This document shows positions 18,601-25,696 of a stretch of 29,752 nt of DNA, piece after piece. This stretch comes from a virus: positions 1 to 29,752 of IMG/VR virus record IMGVR_UViG_3300030102_005170; one strand, written 5' to 3'. The notes under the pieces are model-generated. The model was not told where the DNA came from. It was given only the letters and a program-made list of their open reading frames with translations, and searched no databases. The position numbers were made by a program, and so were the translations under genes. Numbering within the stretch: position 1 is the stretch's first letter; each line of letters opens with the position of its first letter.

Positions 18601-21600
18601 ATTAAAAACTTTTGAAGAAAAAGCAGAAACAATATATAATTTATTTCCTGAAAACCAAAGAAGATTAACAATAAAAGGTAGTACTAAGTCAGCGACTGGT
18701 TTAAAACCTGTTATAAGAAATAATTTTTATGTTAAGGGTGACAGAGCAGATATGACTGCGGGTACTGCAGCGGGTAATCCTATACAAGCAAAAATTCCTT
18801 TTGATAAATTTATACCTTCAATAGATAAATTTGATTCTAAAGACCATGGTAAAACTATTGAGGACAAATTTGGCGAATTGTCTGGAACTAAAGGTCCTAA
18901 GAATAGAAATCAAAAAACATTTAGAGATGCTGTTAAAGCTGAAATAGGTAAAGCTATAACATTATATGTTGCTAGAAAAAGAGAAAGTAATCAAGAAATT
19001 ATTAATCAAATGGCAGATGGTAAATCGCCAATGAGTTTTGCAAGAAAAAGTAAAATTACAATTGCTAAATCAAAAAAAGGTGAAGCAATGTTTAGTAATG
19101 ATACAAAATTAACAAATAAACAAATATTTGATAAATATGTAGGGAAAGGCTGGTATGAAATTACTGACAGAAAAGGCATTGAAAAATATATTGCAGATGT
19201 AAAAACAATATTAGAAGTTGGTAATTGGCCAGAAGGTTTTTGGGGAACTGATATGTGGAGTAGAGGCCCACATTTACAAAGTTTAGGCAGAACAGATAAA
19301 GATTATTTAAGGGCAGAACTTAAAAAAATTGAAGGATTAAAACCATTAAGAGGAGATGATAGATACGCAAAAATCAAACCTTCAACTGAGTTTGGAAAGA
19401 AAGGAAAAGAAGTAAGAAAAAACGCAACTAAATCTAAAGTTAAAAAATATAATGATAGAAATTTAAATAACTTTGACACAATGTGGAATGAGATTGTTAA
19501 AGTTGTTAGAGAAAATCCTAAATTATCTGTTGCTTTTTTCCATATGCTTGAAAATACACAAAAGAATTTAAACCATTATCACAGATTAGGTGCTGAATTA
19601 TTATATATAGATTCAAAAACAAATGAAGATGTTGTTTTTGAACATGCTTTAACTCAAGTAAGTGCTTTTAGATATTTAATGGATTCTGCATTAGATAAAA
19701 AAAGAAACTGGGCAAGTGATTTTAAAGCATTAAAAGATAACTATAAGCTTATTGCTGTATCAAAAGTTAATAATGAAATGCTTGGTAAAGCAGGACTATC
19801 ACAGCAAATGTCTATAGAAGATGCTTGGAATATAAGTAAAGATTATTGGTGGCAAAGATATTTTAATTATGTTGTTTCACAAATAGCAGACAATGATGGT
19901 AACTTTGGTATAAATCCAAATAATTTAATTAATCCTCAAACAGGTAAAACCTTAATGCAAGAATTAAATGTTGATATAAATGGAGAGGTTATAAATGAAG
20001 GTGTATTTAATCAACAACAAAAATCAATGGATTTTTCTAGACGTAAGAAAAAACCAGCTATGACAAAAGCACAAAAACTAGATAATCAAGTTGAGGCAAT
20101 AATAAATAAAAAATATAGTGGTAAAAATCTTAGCGTTGAATTAAATAGAATTTTACAAGAAAAGAAAGGAATACCTACAAGACAAAAAGTTCAAAAAGCT
20201 GAAGCAATATTAAAAGGCGAACAGGCACAAAAAGATGTTAGTTTTTTTAGAAAATTATTTATATACCCAGAAGCAAGAGATTTTGCTGGCTTAATGTATA
20301 GTTTTTTTGGTAAAGCAAGAGAAGGTGAAGCACAAAAAGCTTGGTTTAAAAGAAATTTTGATGATCCTTTTAACGCGGCAATGAATAAACTTTCAACAGC
20401 TAGAGTAGCAATGTTGGAAGATTTTAAAGCTTTAATGAATCAATTACCTACAATTAAACCTAAACGTAATAAATTTGGAATTAAAACTAGTCCTTTAAGT
20501 GAAAAAATAGAAGAAGGTTCTATATATACAAAAGAACACGCAGTACGAGTTTTTATGTGGACAAAAGAAAAAATGGAAATTCCGGGTATATCTAAAAAAG
20601 ATTTAAAGAAACTTTTAAAGCATGTAAAAGATAATCCTGAATTAGAAATTTTTGCAAATAAAATTTTACAATTAAAAAGATCAGAAAAATATATAAAGCC
20701 AGATGAATCTTGGATAGCAGGAACTGTAAAATCAGATTTATTACAAAATTTAAGTGATACAACTAGAGCGGAATTATTAAAAGAATGGAATAAAAATATT
20801 AAAGAAACATTCAATGAAAATAATTTAAATAAAATAGAATCTCTTTATGGTAAAGATTTTAGAGTTGCTTTAGAAGATAGTATTAGAAGAATGAGGACTG
20901 GTATAAATAGAAGAGAAAATGCACCTAAATATATTACTGAGTTTACAGATTGGTGGAGTAATTCTATTGGTGTTACAATGTTTATTAATATTAGATCAGC
21001 ATTATTGCAAACAATTTCCTTTGTTAATTTTATTAATTATAGTGATAATAATATCTATGCTTCCGCAAAAGCCTTTGCAAATCAAAAACAATTTTGGACA
21101 GATTTTAAATTTTTATTTAATTCAGATTTCTTAAAGGATAGAAGAGGTGGTCTAAGGTTAGATATAAATGAAGCGGATATTGCAAATGCCGCTAGAAAAA
21201 ACGGTGCTAAAGGAGTAATTGCTAAAGTATTACAAGCAGGTTTCTTGCCTACCCAAATGGCAGATAGTTTTGCTATAGCTTTAGGTGGTGGATCATTTTA
21301 TAGAAATAGAATAAATACATATTTAAAAAGAGGGCTTTCACAAAAAGAAGCGGAACAAAAAGCTTTTAACGATTTTAGATCATTAGCAGAAGAATCACAG
21401 CAATCAAGTAGACCAGATAAAATTAGCATGGAACAATCTGGTGCAGCTGGTCGTCTTATATTGGCGTATGCAAATACACCACAACAATACTATAGAATAA
21501 AAGTAAAATTAATTAGGGATATAGTTAATAAACGTAGAATACAAGGATTAACTTTAGGGCAAAGTAGAGCAGTTCAATTAAGCAAAATAACATATTATTT

Positions 21601-22219
21601 AGCAATACAAAATGTTATATTTAATGCAATGCAACAAGCTTTATTTGCTCTTTTATTTGAAGAAGATGATGAAGAAAAAGAAAAGTATGTATCTGTTGCT
21701 AATGGAATGACTGATTCAGTACTAAGAGGTATGGGCTTTAGAGGAGCATTTATTGCTACAGCTAAAAATATAGTAATGAAATATATGGAAGAAAAAGCAA
21801 AAGAAAGTGATGGTAATTGGAAAACTAATCCTAATTATTTAGCTGCTGCAGAAAAACTACTTACTTTATCTCCGCCTGTAGATTCAAAATATAAAAAGGT
21901 AAAACAATTTTTTGCGCTTTTACAATATGAAAAAGATAAAATTGAAACAGAAGGTTTTTCATTAGAAAACCCCGCATTTATGATGGCGGCATTAGCAGTT
22001 TCTTTCTTCTTCAATGCGCCCGCTAATAGAGTATTATTAAAATTAGATAACATTACTACGGCATTCGATGATGAGTTGAAATTCTGGCAAAGAGTATCGT
22101 TATTAGCAGGTTATCCTGCATATCAAATTGTTCCTGATGAAAACGAAGAAAAATCGCCTAAAATGCAAATTAAAATAACAAGACCTACGAAAAAAATAAA
22201 AATTAAAAAAATAAAGTAA
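15653..22219 (+). CDS. Giant internal virion protein with HExxH metalloprotease-like motif (2188 aa)
   Basis: The largest gene in the window, placed where T7 has gp16, so probably packaged in the head and ejected into the cell. The N-terminus (DYKFDGVTYSEDEIAKAAG, then LNLSLEDYLKKYPDV) is a short module I associate with N-termini of large virion proteins of marine phages. An N-terminal hydrophobic region near residues 195-275 has Gly/Ala-rich stretches that could insert in membrane. At residues 646-650 is HELLH (HExxH) within GGHELLHG; a Glu near 698 in REYITAF is a candidate third zinc ligand (gluzincin-like). Residues ~1450-1480 show a break-like linker with FSRRKKKPAMTKAQK. The rest is mostly helical, ending in a basic tail. 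No lysozyme or transglycosylase motif was identified. Function beyond ejection is inferred. Confidence 0.65.
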   Translation: MPDYKFDGVTYSEDEIAKAAGNLNLSLEDYLKKYPDVTVVNTETDSNFAEDFTTPIPEGAIQEFKEEKEGYEGYRDRLGENFAFHLNAFKAGLRVVPGIREVSSFMPIEGIIEAAEPAYREAKLNSIIFKRLYGKTKDEISDEDFQVFLQAGKKYSESLEGMKAFNRWSDEYDKVVENGGNPFEATLLATAREGTTGLASQVFKSIAGSLLSTGEEGLDIITGQESADTGITDAAAGAGLAVALGQVGPLSVLPEEIVSIPLMSFAGYSKGSAEYMEKMLSYYSQIQEVLAEDNKEMTLENIRELFNDEAKIKNIERKAALRGETIGWVEGIGSLIGFGAARRISAATRKNLFGSTSKTVKAFGGSKGVSTITGLGTGSAVEMGAGSLGETLGLIAEEKPLDAKEIILEGISGPFSAAPVQVLNQITSQGSFKKSIFKINGEVVSEEKIKEYLEIAPEDIGDMNLEAENDPFVEKLISEQQIKAGLSAEINARVTDPADRAALLELEFEKLKYLNSKTTMGKNTLKSIQSEIDVIADKYAKVGRKSKATLDIESKQQKLKQDIGKRNIAATKRFVETQGKTFGLETEVYADEKAILKRLKELGVSKKNINKYSKASDEVGGFIIGKKIFINEDVASKTEQVNVGGHELLHGILNNVIGNSKEQAELVAKFKKVLTKKQRDKVQERLNDNYEVESHDREYITAFSDLIRDKEISFDDGVMNRLGNIIADVFRFAGFKKISFKDGRGVYNFLREYNRGIEKGELSESITSLFDPSKVPSNRELVESKKKAEKTPEKSLQELAEEYQAENSENVVDFVNQYYRFGLSMMGYDISKKDLVGVDRAKGFLTDVFNSILTNYKQTDPETGAKQKFTTYAGDIIRKRGKGFFKAELSKLEGRISLSDERTKELKNIESEIEEVVPTIDPILDIITFDENLTVEEQNELIQEIENEYAANLDKVDLTNYKTAKDASPSTTQKIFGETAEQELKTFEEKAETIYNLFPENQRRLTIKGSTKSATGLKPVIRNNFYVKGDRADMTAGTAAGNPIQAKIPFDKFIPSIDKFDSKDHGKTIEDKFGELSGTKGPKNRNQKTFRDAVKAEIGKAITLYVARKRESNQEIINQMADGKSPMSFARKSKITIAKSKKGEAMFSNDTKLTNKQIFDKYVGKGWYEITDRKGIEKYIADVKTILEVGNWPEGFWGTDMWSRGPHLQSLGRTDKDYLRAELKKIEGLKPLRGDDRYAKIKPSTEFGKKGKEVRKNATKSKVKKYNDRNLNNFDTMWNEIVKVVRENPKLSVAFFHMLENTQKNLNHYHRLGAELLYIDSKTNEDVVFEHALTQVSAFRYLMDSALDKKRNWASDFKALKDNYKLIAVSKVNNEMLGKAGLSQQMSIEDAWNISKDYWWQRYFNYVVSQIADNDGNFGINPNNLINPQTGKTLMQELNVDINGEVINEGVFNQQQKSMDFSRRKKKPAMTKAQKLDNQVEAIINKKYSGKNLSVELNRILQEKKGIPTRQKVQKAEAILKGEQAQKDVSFFRKLFIYPEARDFAGLMYSFFGKAREGEAQKAWFKRNFDDPFNAAMNKLSTARVAMLEDFKALMNQLPTIKPKRNKFGIKTSPLSEKIEEGSIYTKEHAVRVFMWTKEKMEIPGISKKDLKKLLKHVKDNPELEIFANKILQLKRSEKYIKPDESWIAGTVKSDLLQNLSDTTRAELLKEWNKNIKETFNENNLNKIESLYGKDFRVALEDSIRRMRTGINRRENAPKYITEFTDWWSNSIGVTMFINIRSALLQTISFVNFINYSDNNIYASAKAFANQKQFWTDFKFLFNSDFLKDRRGGLRLDINEADIANAARKNGAKGVIAKVLQAGFLPTQMADSFAIALGGGSFYRNRINTYLKRGLSQKEAEQKAFNDFRSLAEESQQSSRPDKISMEQSGAAGRLILAYANTPQQYYRIKVKLIRDIVNKRRIQGLTLGQSRAVQLSKITYYLAIQNVIFNAMQQALFALLFEEDDEEKEKYVSVANGMTDSVLRGMGFRGAFIATAKNIVMKYMEEKAKESDGNWKTNPNYLAAAEKLLTLSPPVDSKYKKVKQFFALLQYEKDKIETEGFSLENPAFMMAALAVSFFFNAPANRVLLKLDNITTAFDDELKFWQRVSLLAGYPAYQIVPDENEEKSPKMQIKITRPTKKIKIKKIK

Positions 22220-22221
22220 TT

Positions 22222-22353
22222 ATGGCTAAAGACGCATGTTATAAAAAAGTAAAGGCAAGGTATAAGGTGTTCCCGTCCGCATATGCTAGTGGTGCAATCG
22301 CTAAGTGTAGAAAAGTTGGAGCAGCAAACTGGGGTAATAAATCAAAAAAATAA
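22222..22353 (+). CDS. Small basic Cys-containing phage protein (43 aa)
   Basis: A 43-codon gene, start ATG 2 nt after the giant gene's stop. The product is strongly basic with two Cys: MAKDACYKKVKARYKVFPSA at the start, then YASGAIAKCRKVGAANWGNK and a Ser-Lys-Lys end. The [A]CY-KVK-RY--FPSAYASGA---CRKVGA-NWG pattern is, from memory, common as a tiny uncharacterised protein near late genes of marine phages, which supports it as real. The two Cys and many Lys suggest nucleic-acid or capsid contact, but this is not shown. Followed 6 nt later by another small basic gene. Confidence 0.75.
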   Translation: MAKDACYKKVKARYKVFPSAYASGAIAKCRKVGAANWGNKSKK

Positions 22354-22359
22354 GTTAAA

Positions 22360-22617
22360 ATGAAAGGTAAAGATAAAAAAAATTATAAGCCACATATGAT
22401 GTATTGTAAAGATGGCTCATCAAAAAAAGCTAAAACATATAAAGAACATTTAGCATTAAAGAAAAAAGGCTGTGGACATTCACCAATGAAAATGGACCCA
22501 AACAAAGGCGGTGAAACACAAGGTGGAGGAAAAGCAAAACAAGATCCAAATATAAAACCAGTACCAAATACAGCAGGTAGAAAACCTAAGGGAAAAAATG
22601 GCGGTAAGAAAAACTAA
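22360..22617 (+). CDS. Small Lys/Gly-rich protein with paired Cys and His (85 aa)
   Basis: Unknown function. Highly basic (many Lys) with two Cys and several His: PHMMYCKDGSSKKAKTYKEH near the N-terminus and KKKGCGHSPMKMD near residue 40. The C-terminal half is low-complexity Gly/Lys/Pro/Asn and looks disordered, ending KGKNGGKKN. The Cys and His spacing could bind a metal, but it matches no zinc-finger I can name. It starts 6 nt after the 43-aa gene and overlaps the following gene by 20 nt, so the three small genes are translated together. I expect a DNA- or capsid-associated role from charge, as a guess. Confidence 0.6.
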   Translation: MKGKDKKNYKPHMMYCKDGSSKKAKTYKEHLALKKKGCGHSPMKMDPNKGGETQGGGKAKQDPNIKPVPNTAGRKPKGKNGGKKN

Positions 22618-22876
22618 AAAAGGGGCTGCTCTTAAACGATGGTTTAAAGAAAAGTGGATTGATGTTCGCACTGGCAAACCATGTGGTAGACGTAAGGGTG
22701 AAAAACGTGGTGTTCCATATTGTAGACCAAGTAAAAGAGTATCGGGAGATACTGTAAAAACAGCTTCTGAGATGTCCGCATCAGAAAAAGCGGCAAAAAT
22801 AAGAGAAAAAAAGAATTTAGGTCAACCTGCAGGTAAGCCAAGAAGAGTAAAAAACGTTAAAAGACGCAAAAAATAG
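22598..22876 (+). CDS. Small basic protein of a DUF5872-like type (92 aa)
   Basis: Basic protein (Arg and Lys about a third of residues). The motif KKGAALKRWFKEKWIDVRTG, followed by KPCGRRKGEKRGVPYCRPSKRVS, with two Cys separated by a basic loop and a Trp pair, is what I recall from a small family annotated as DUF5872 in phages and bacteria; this naming is from memory. The C-terminal third is a charged helix (SEMSASEKAAKIREKKNLGQ) and an Arg/Lys-rich end. It uses CGT for several Arg codons, unlike the AGA-dominated structural genes, as does the next gene. It overlaps the preceding 85-aa gene by 20 nt and ends in TAG. Possible nucleic-acid binding. Confidence 0.65.
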   Translation: MAVRKTKKGAALKRWFKEKWIDVRTGKPCGRRKGEKRGVPYCRPSKRVSGDTVKTASEMSASEKAAKIREKKNLGQPAGKPRRVKNVKRRKK

Positions 22877-22907
22877 GTAATTACATATATTATACAAACT
22901 TAAAATT

Positions 22908-24098
22908 ATGAAACAAATTTTAACTATCTTAGCAATATTAATATCATTTAATATTACTGCGCAAGAAGAAAAGAAAAAAAGTAAATTTTTTAAATCTATT
23001 TATGATGAATTATTTAAATATGGTACATTATATATGGCGGGTGATATTAAAAATCCAAGAGAAAACCCTAAAGATTATTTTGTAAGAACAAACCCAGATG
23101 GTAATTTATACACACCACCTGTTGTTGTTGATGGTACAGACTATTATGACTTTGATTATCGTTATGGTTTTGGTATTCGTAAGATAGCAAGGTTTGATTA
23201 TGAAAGAAAAGCTAAGGATTACTATAATGGTACTGAATCTAACGTAGCTATGACAGCTCCTAATTCATCTATTAAAGGTTTAGAGTATGTATTTCATACG
23301 GAAAAAGAAAGGTCCAGAGATGAGATATTTAAAAATCACCGTTATTTTGTAAAACATAGTGGTAAATACCACATGGTTAAGTTAGAAAGTAGAGCACAAG
23401 GTAAAGTTGATTTTAAATACAAGTCAGCTGAAGTTAGAGCTAAATTACCTATTGGTAAAAAGTTTAGCTTATCAGCCGGCGCAATGTATCGTACACATGA
23501 AAGAGCTTACGGATATAATCCAATTGAAATTTGGTTGAACGAAACTAATGAACAAGGTTATCCTATAAATTACTGGTATCAATTAGGTTATAACTATGGT
23601 TATACCGATCAATGGGTAACTATTAATATTGATGGTGAAGATGTATACGATTATTATTGGTATGATCCAGAAGGAAATACAGTGGCCTATACAGATTTAC
23701 AGTTCCGTGATACTATATTTGAATCATTAATTAATCGTTACAATAACGAACAATGGGATTTACTAGATCCATTTGGTGTTGTATCACCTGTTGTCGGTTT
23801 TGATTTTTATCATTTCAAGTCAAATTTCTGGCTTCATGCTTACGGTTCTTATTTATTACCATATCACAAATATGTTGAAGGTGATGAGGACTTTAGTTAT
23901 TTAAATAGAAACAACTGGGGATTAGGCGGATTAAAACCAGATTCAGAACTTGAACAATGGGAAGATTTCCAAGCAGGTATAAACTTTGGATGGAAACTAA
24001 ACAGATCAATAGGTGTATTCTTTGAAGGTGAATATACTAAGTTTTGGGATAGTAGAATATATAACGGATCTGTAGGATTCAACATAACACTTAGATAA
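22908..24098 (+). CDS. Exported beta-barrel-like outer membrane protein (396 aa)
   Basis: Residues 1-19 are a clear signal peptide: MKQ, a hydrophobic core ILTILAILISF, then NITAQ with likely cleavage near AQ|EE. This is the short style typical of Flavobacteriia secreted proteins. After a basic stretch (KKKSKFFKS) the mature part is rich in aromatic residues (Tyr, Trp, Phe) and alternating hydrophobic/polar strands. It ends in amphipathic strands GINFGWKLNRSIGVFFEGEY and SVGFNITLR, as in outer membrane beta-barrels. No helical membrane segment. Arg is often CGT (around YRYGFGIR and FRDT), unlike most genes here, a weak hint of host origin. No homolog is recognised. A possible role is altering the host surface, for example blocking superinfection. 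Alternative: a secreted structural or carbohydrate-binding protein. Confidence 0.6.
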   Translation: MKQILTILAILISFNITAQEEKKKSKFFKSIYDELFKYGTLYMAGDIKNPRENPKDYFVRTNPDGNLYTPPVVVDGTDYYDFDYRYGFGIRKIARFDYERKAKDYYNGTESNVAMTAPNSSIKGLEYVFHTEKERSRDEIFKNHRYFVKHSGKYHMVKLESRAQGKVDFKYKSAEVRAKLPIGKKFSLSAGAMYRTHERAYGYNPIEIWLNETNEQGYPINYWYQLGYNYGYTDQWVTINIDGEDVYDYYWYDPEGNTVAYTDLQFRDTIFESLINRYNNEQWDLLDPFGVVSPVVGFDFYHFKSNFWLHAYGSYLLPYHKYVEGDEDFSYLNRNNWGLGGLKPDSELEQWEDFQAGINFGWKLNRSIGVFFEGEYTKFWDSRIYNGSVGFNITLR

Positions 24099-24099
24099 A

Positions 24100-24504
24100 A
24101 TGGCATATATACAAAAACACAATTACAAAGGAGTATTTAAAATGACTCAGGATAAAATGACTGAGGCAGAAGTACGTGCAAAATACGATAGAACTGCACC
24201 TAAACCAATACCTGTTGATGATGCATCTCCAAATGCAAGACCAGCTGTTTTACCTGGTATAAATAGAGCTGATAGAGCAAAAACATTAACAAAGCAGTAC
24301 GGTGATGTTATGGATAAAGAAGGTAAACCTATTTTAAATCCTTTAAAATTACTTACATCAAATAGATTTAATTACCCAAGATGGGAAGGAAGAATGATGG
24401 ATGCTGCTGTTGAGGGAGTTAAGAATGCTGTAATACCCGGTAGATTTTTAAATAAAATGAGAAGAGCTTATAAATATAATAAGATAACAAAAAATAAAAA
24501 TTAA
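24100..24504 (+). CDS. Unknown basic protein (134 aa; alternative start at 24142)
   Basis: No family recognised. ATG 24100 lies 1 nt after the upstream stop, the usual coupling here. A second in-frame ATG at 24142 is preceded by AAAGGAG (24127-24133, 8-nt spacing), the only strong Shine-Dalgarno-like motif I found in the window, and would give 120 aa. The sequence then runs TEAEVRAKYDRTAPKPIPVD, a Pro/Arg-rich linker, and a basic C-terminal half with FNYPRWEGRMMDAAVEGVKN and helices ending in KMRRAYKYNKITKNKN. No signal peptide or clear membrane segment. It sits between the beta-barrel-like gene and a membrane protein. Confidence 0.55.
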   Translation: MAYIQKHNYKGVFKMTQDKMTEAEVRAKYDRTAPKPIPVDDASPNARPAVLPGINRADRAKTLTKQYGDVMDKEGKPILNPLKLLTSNRFNYPRWEGRMMDAAVEGVKNAVIPGRFLNKMRRAYKYNKITKNKN

Positions 24505-24505
24505 A

Positions 24506-24793
24506 ATGGCAAAGCAGATTGGGGAAGATACTAAAGTAACATTAGATTTAAAAACAATAGGTTTAATAATTGGTGGGGCCGTTTCAATAGCAACGTTATA
24601 TTTTGCATTACAAGCTGATATAGCTCTTGCTAAAGAATTACCAGCACCTGTTATTGATAGAGTTGAATATGATTTGAAAGATGAATTAATTCGTCAAACA
24701 ATTATGGACACTCAAGACGATGTAGAAGAAATAAAAGAAACTATTGATAAAATAGATCAAAGATTATACGACATACAAAGTAAACAAAGATAG
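24506..24793 (+). CDS. Single-pass membrane protein with coiled coil (95 aa; inner spanin candidate)
   Basis: A short basic/acidic N-terminus (MAKQIGEDTK) is followed by one membrane segment at about residues 17-37 (LKTIGLIIGGAVSIATLYFA). A long acidic/charged helix follows from about 45 to the end, probably a coiled coil in the periplasm (DTQDDVEEIKETIDKIDQRL). N-terminal membrane anchor plus C-terminal coiled coil is the layout of a phage inner-membrane spanin (i-spanin), which with an outer-membrane lipoprotein partner fuses the membranes in lysis. The lipoprotein gene at 25697 could be that partner. Layout is seen; the spanin role is inference. It starts 1 nt after the previous stop and ends 1 nt before the thioredoxin-like gene. 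Confidence 0.5.
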   Translation: MAKQIGEDTKVTLDLKTIGLIIGGAVSIATLYFALQADIALAKELPAPVIDRVEYDLKDELIRQTIMDTQDDVEEIKETIDKIDQRLYDIQSKQR

Positions 24794-24794
24794 T

Positions 24795-25193
24795 ATGAAA
24801 TACTTAAATATAATTTTACTTTTAATTACATTTAATTCATTTGGACAAGAATGGATAGTTGATAGTAATTTTGATAGTAAGATAAATGAAAAACAAGCGT
24901 TTGGTGATAATCAAAACCTACCAGTAATAGTTGAATTTTATGCATCATTTAACGACGCTAATAAATTTGAAGATTGGGATAAATTAGAAAACGTTATATA
25001 TTATAGAGCAGATATAGCTAATTGCCCAGCAGCAAAGAAAAAATATAAAGTGCGAATGGCACCAACATTAATTATCTTTAAAGAAGGTATAAAAGAAATA
25101 GTATTCAAAGCAGGGTTAGATTTAATGTTACCAGCAGATTTAAAAGAAATACAAGAATCCATTAACGAAGTCAACGCGGCTTCACAATTTTAA
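24795..25193 (+). CDS. Exported thioredoxin-fold protein lacking CxxC (132 aa)
   Basis: Residues 1-18 are a signal peptide (MKYLNIILLLITF, then NSFGQ/E, a flavobacterial-style cleavage site). Residues ~42-110 follow the thioredoxin pattern: strand VIVEFYASF, helix, strand VIYYRADI, then the cis-Pro loop KVRMAPTLIIFKEG (Pro about residue 90) and a C-terminal helix. The usual WCxxC is replaced by ASFNDANK (residues 50-57), so no redox dithiol is possible; one Cys remains near residue 77. It therefore probably cannot act as an oxidoreductase and may bind or chaperone a periplasmic partner. T7 uses a host cytosolic thioredoxin as a polymerase factor, but this one is exported, so that role is unlikely. 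The fold call is by pattern only. Confidence 0.65.
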   Translation: MKYLNIILLLITFNSFGQEWIVDSNFDSKINEKQAFGDNQNLPVIVEFYASFNDANKFEDWDKLENVIYYRADIANCPAAKKKYKVRMAPTLIIFKEGIKEIVFKAGLDLMLPADLKEIQESINEVNAASQF

Positions 25194-25197
25194 AAAT

Positions 25198-25683
25198 ATG
25201 AGCGAAGGAAAATTCATGACTAGACTATATAACAAGCCTATTCAAAACTTAAATAAAACAGAAAGAAAGGCATATAGTTCAGGGCAAAATAAAGGAATAA
25301 TAGCTGGTATATCTATGATACCTATTGGTAGAGGTATAAGTGCAGGAGCTAGCATTATATCAAAAGCACCTGCGTTAGCAAAAGCTGTAAGAGCTTTTAC
25401 AAATGCACCTAGACAATATCTTAATTTAGCGTCAAAAGGTGTTGCTGTTGGTGATAAAGCTAAAAAAATAAGTACAGTTAGAGATTTAGCATCTCAAACA
25501 CGAGGTAAAATACCAAGATCGGGTGGCTTTAGAGATCCATCGGGTAAAGTTGTTGGGGGAACAGTTCGTGAAACTAGCAATGTTGTAAATACAAGACCTC
25601 TTATTGTAAATAATAAAGTAGTAACTGAGTTACCAAAATTAAGTGAAGTTAAAAATTTAGATAAATTTTTAGGTAAATTTTAA
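25198..25683 (+). CDS. Unknown protein with Gly/Ala/Ile-rich segment (161 aa)
   Basis: No family recognised. N-terminus MSEGKFMTRLYNKPIQNLNK is basic. It is followed by a Gly/Ala/Ser/Ile-rich stretch (about residues 32-62, GIIAGISMIPIGRGISAGAS, then IISKAPALAKAVRA), possibly membrane-active or amphipathic. After that comes a basic middle and a beta-like C-terminal part (RSGGFRDPSGKVVGG, VNTRPLIVNNKVVTELPKLS). No signal peptide. Begins 4 nt after the thioredoxin-like gene and ends 13 nt before the lipoprotein start, so it belongs to the same cassette. Function unknown. Confidence 0.55.
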   Translation: MSEGKFMTRLYNKPIQNLNKTERKAYSSGQNKGIIAGISMIPIGRGISAGASIISKAPALAKAVRAFTNAPRQYLNLASKGVAVGDKAKKISTVRDLASQTRGKIPRSGGFRDPSGKVVGGTVRETSNVVNTRPLIVNNKVVTELPKLSEVKNLDKFLGKF

Positions 25684-25696
25684 AATATAACTATGA

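Noticed and set aside
20440-20814. Leftward open frame (124 aa) opposite the giant internal protein
   Set aside because: Phe/Ser/Leu-rich antisense of a Lys/Glu/Asn-rich gene; typical AT-rich shadow.
24795-25193. Thioredoxin-like protein as a T7-style DNA polymerase processivity factor
   Set aside because: It has a signal peptide and lies in an envelope cassette, so it should not be cytosolic.
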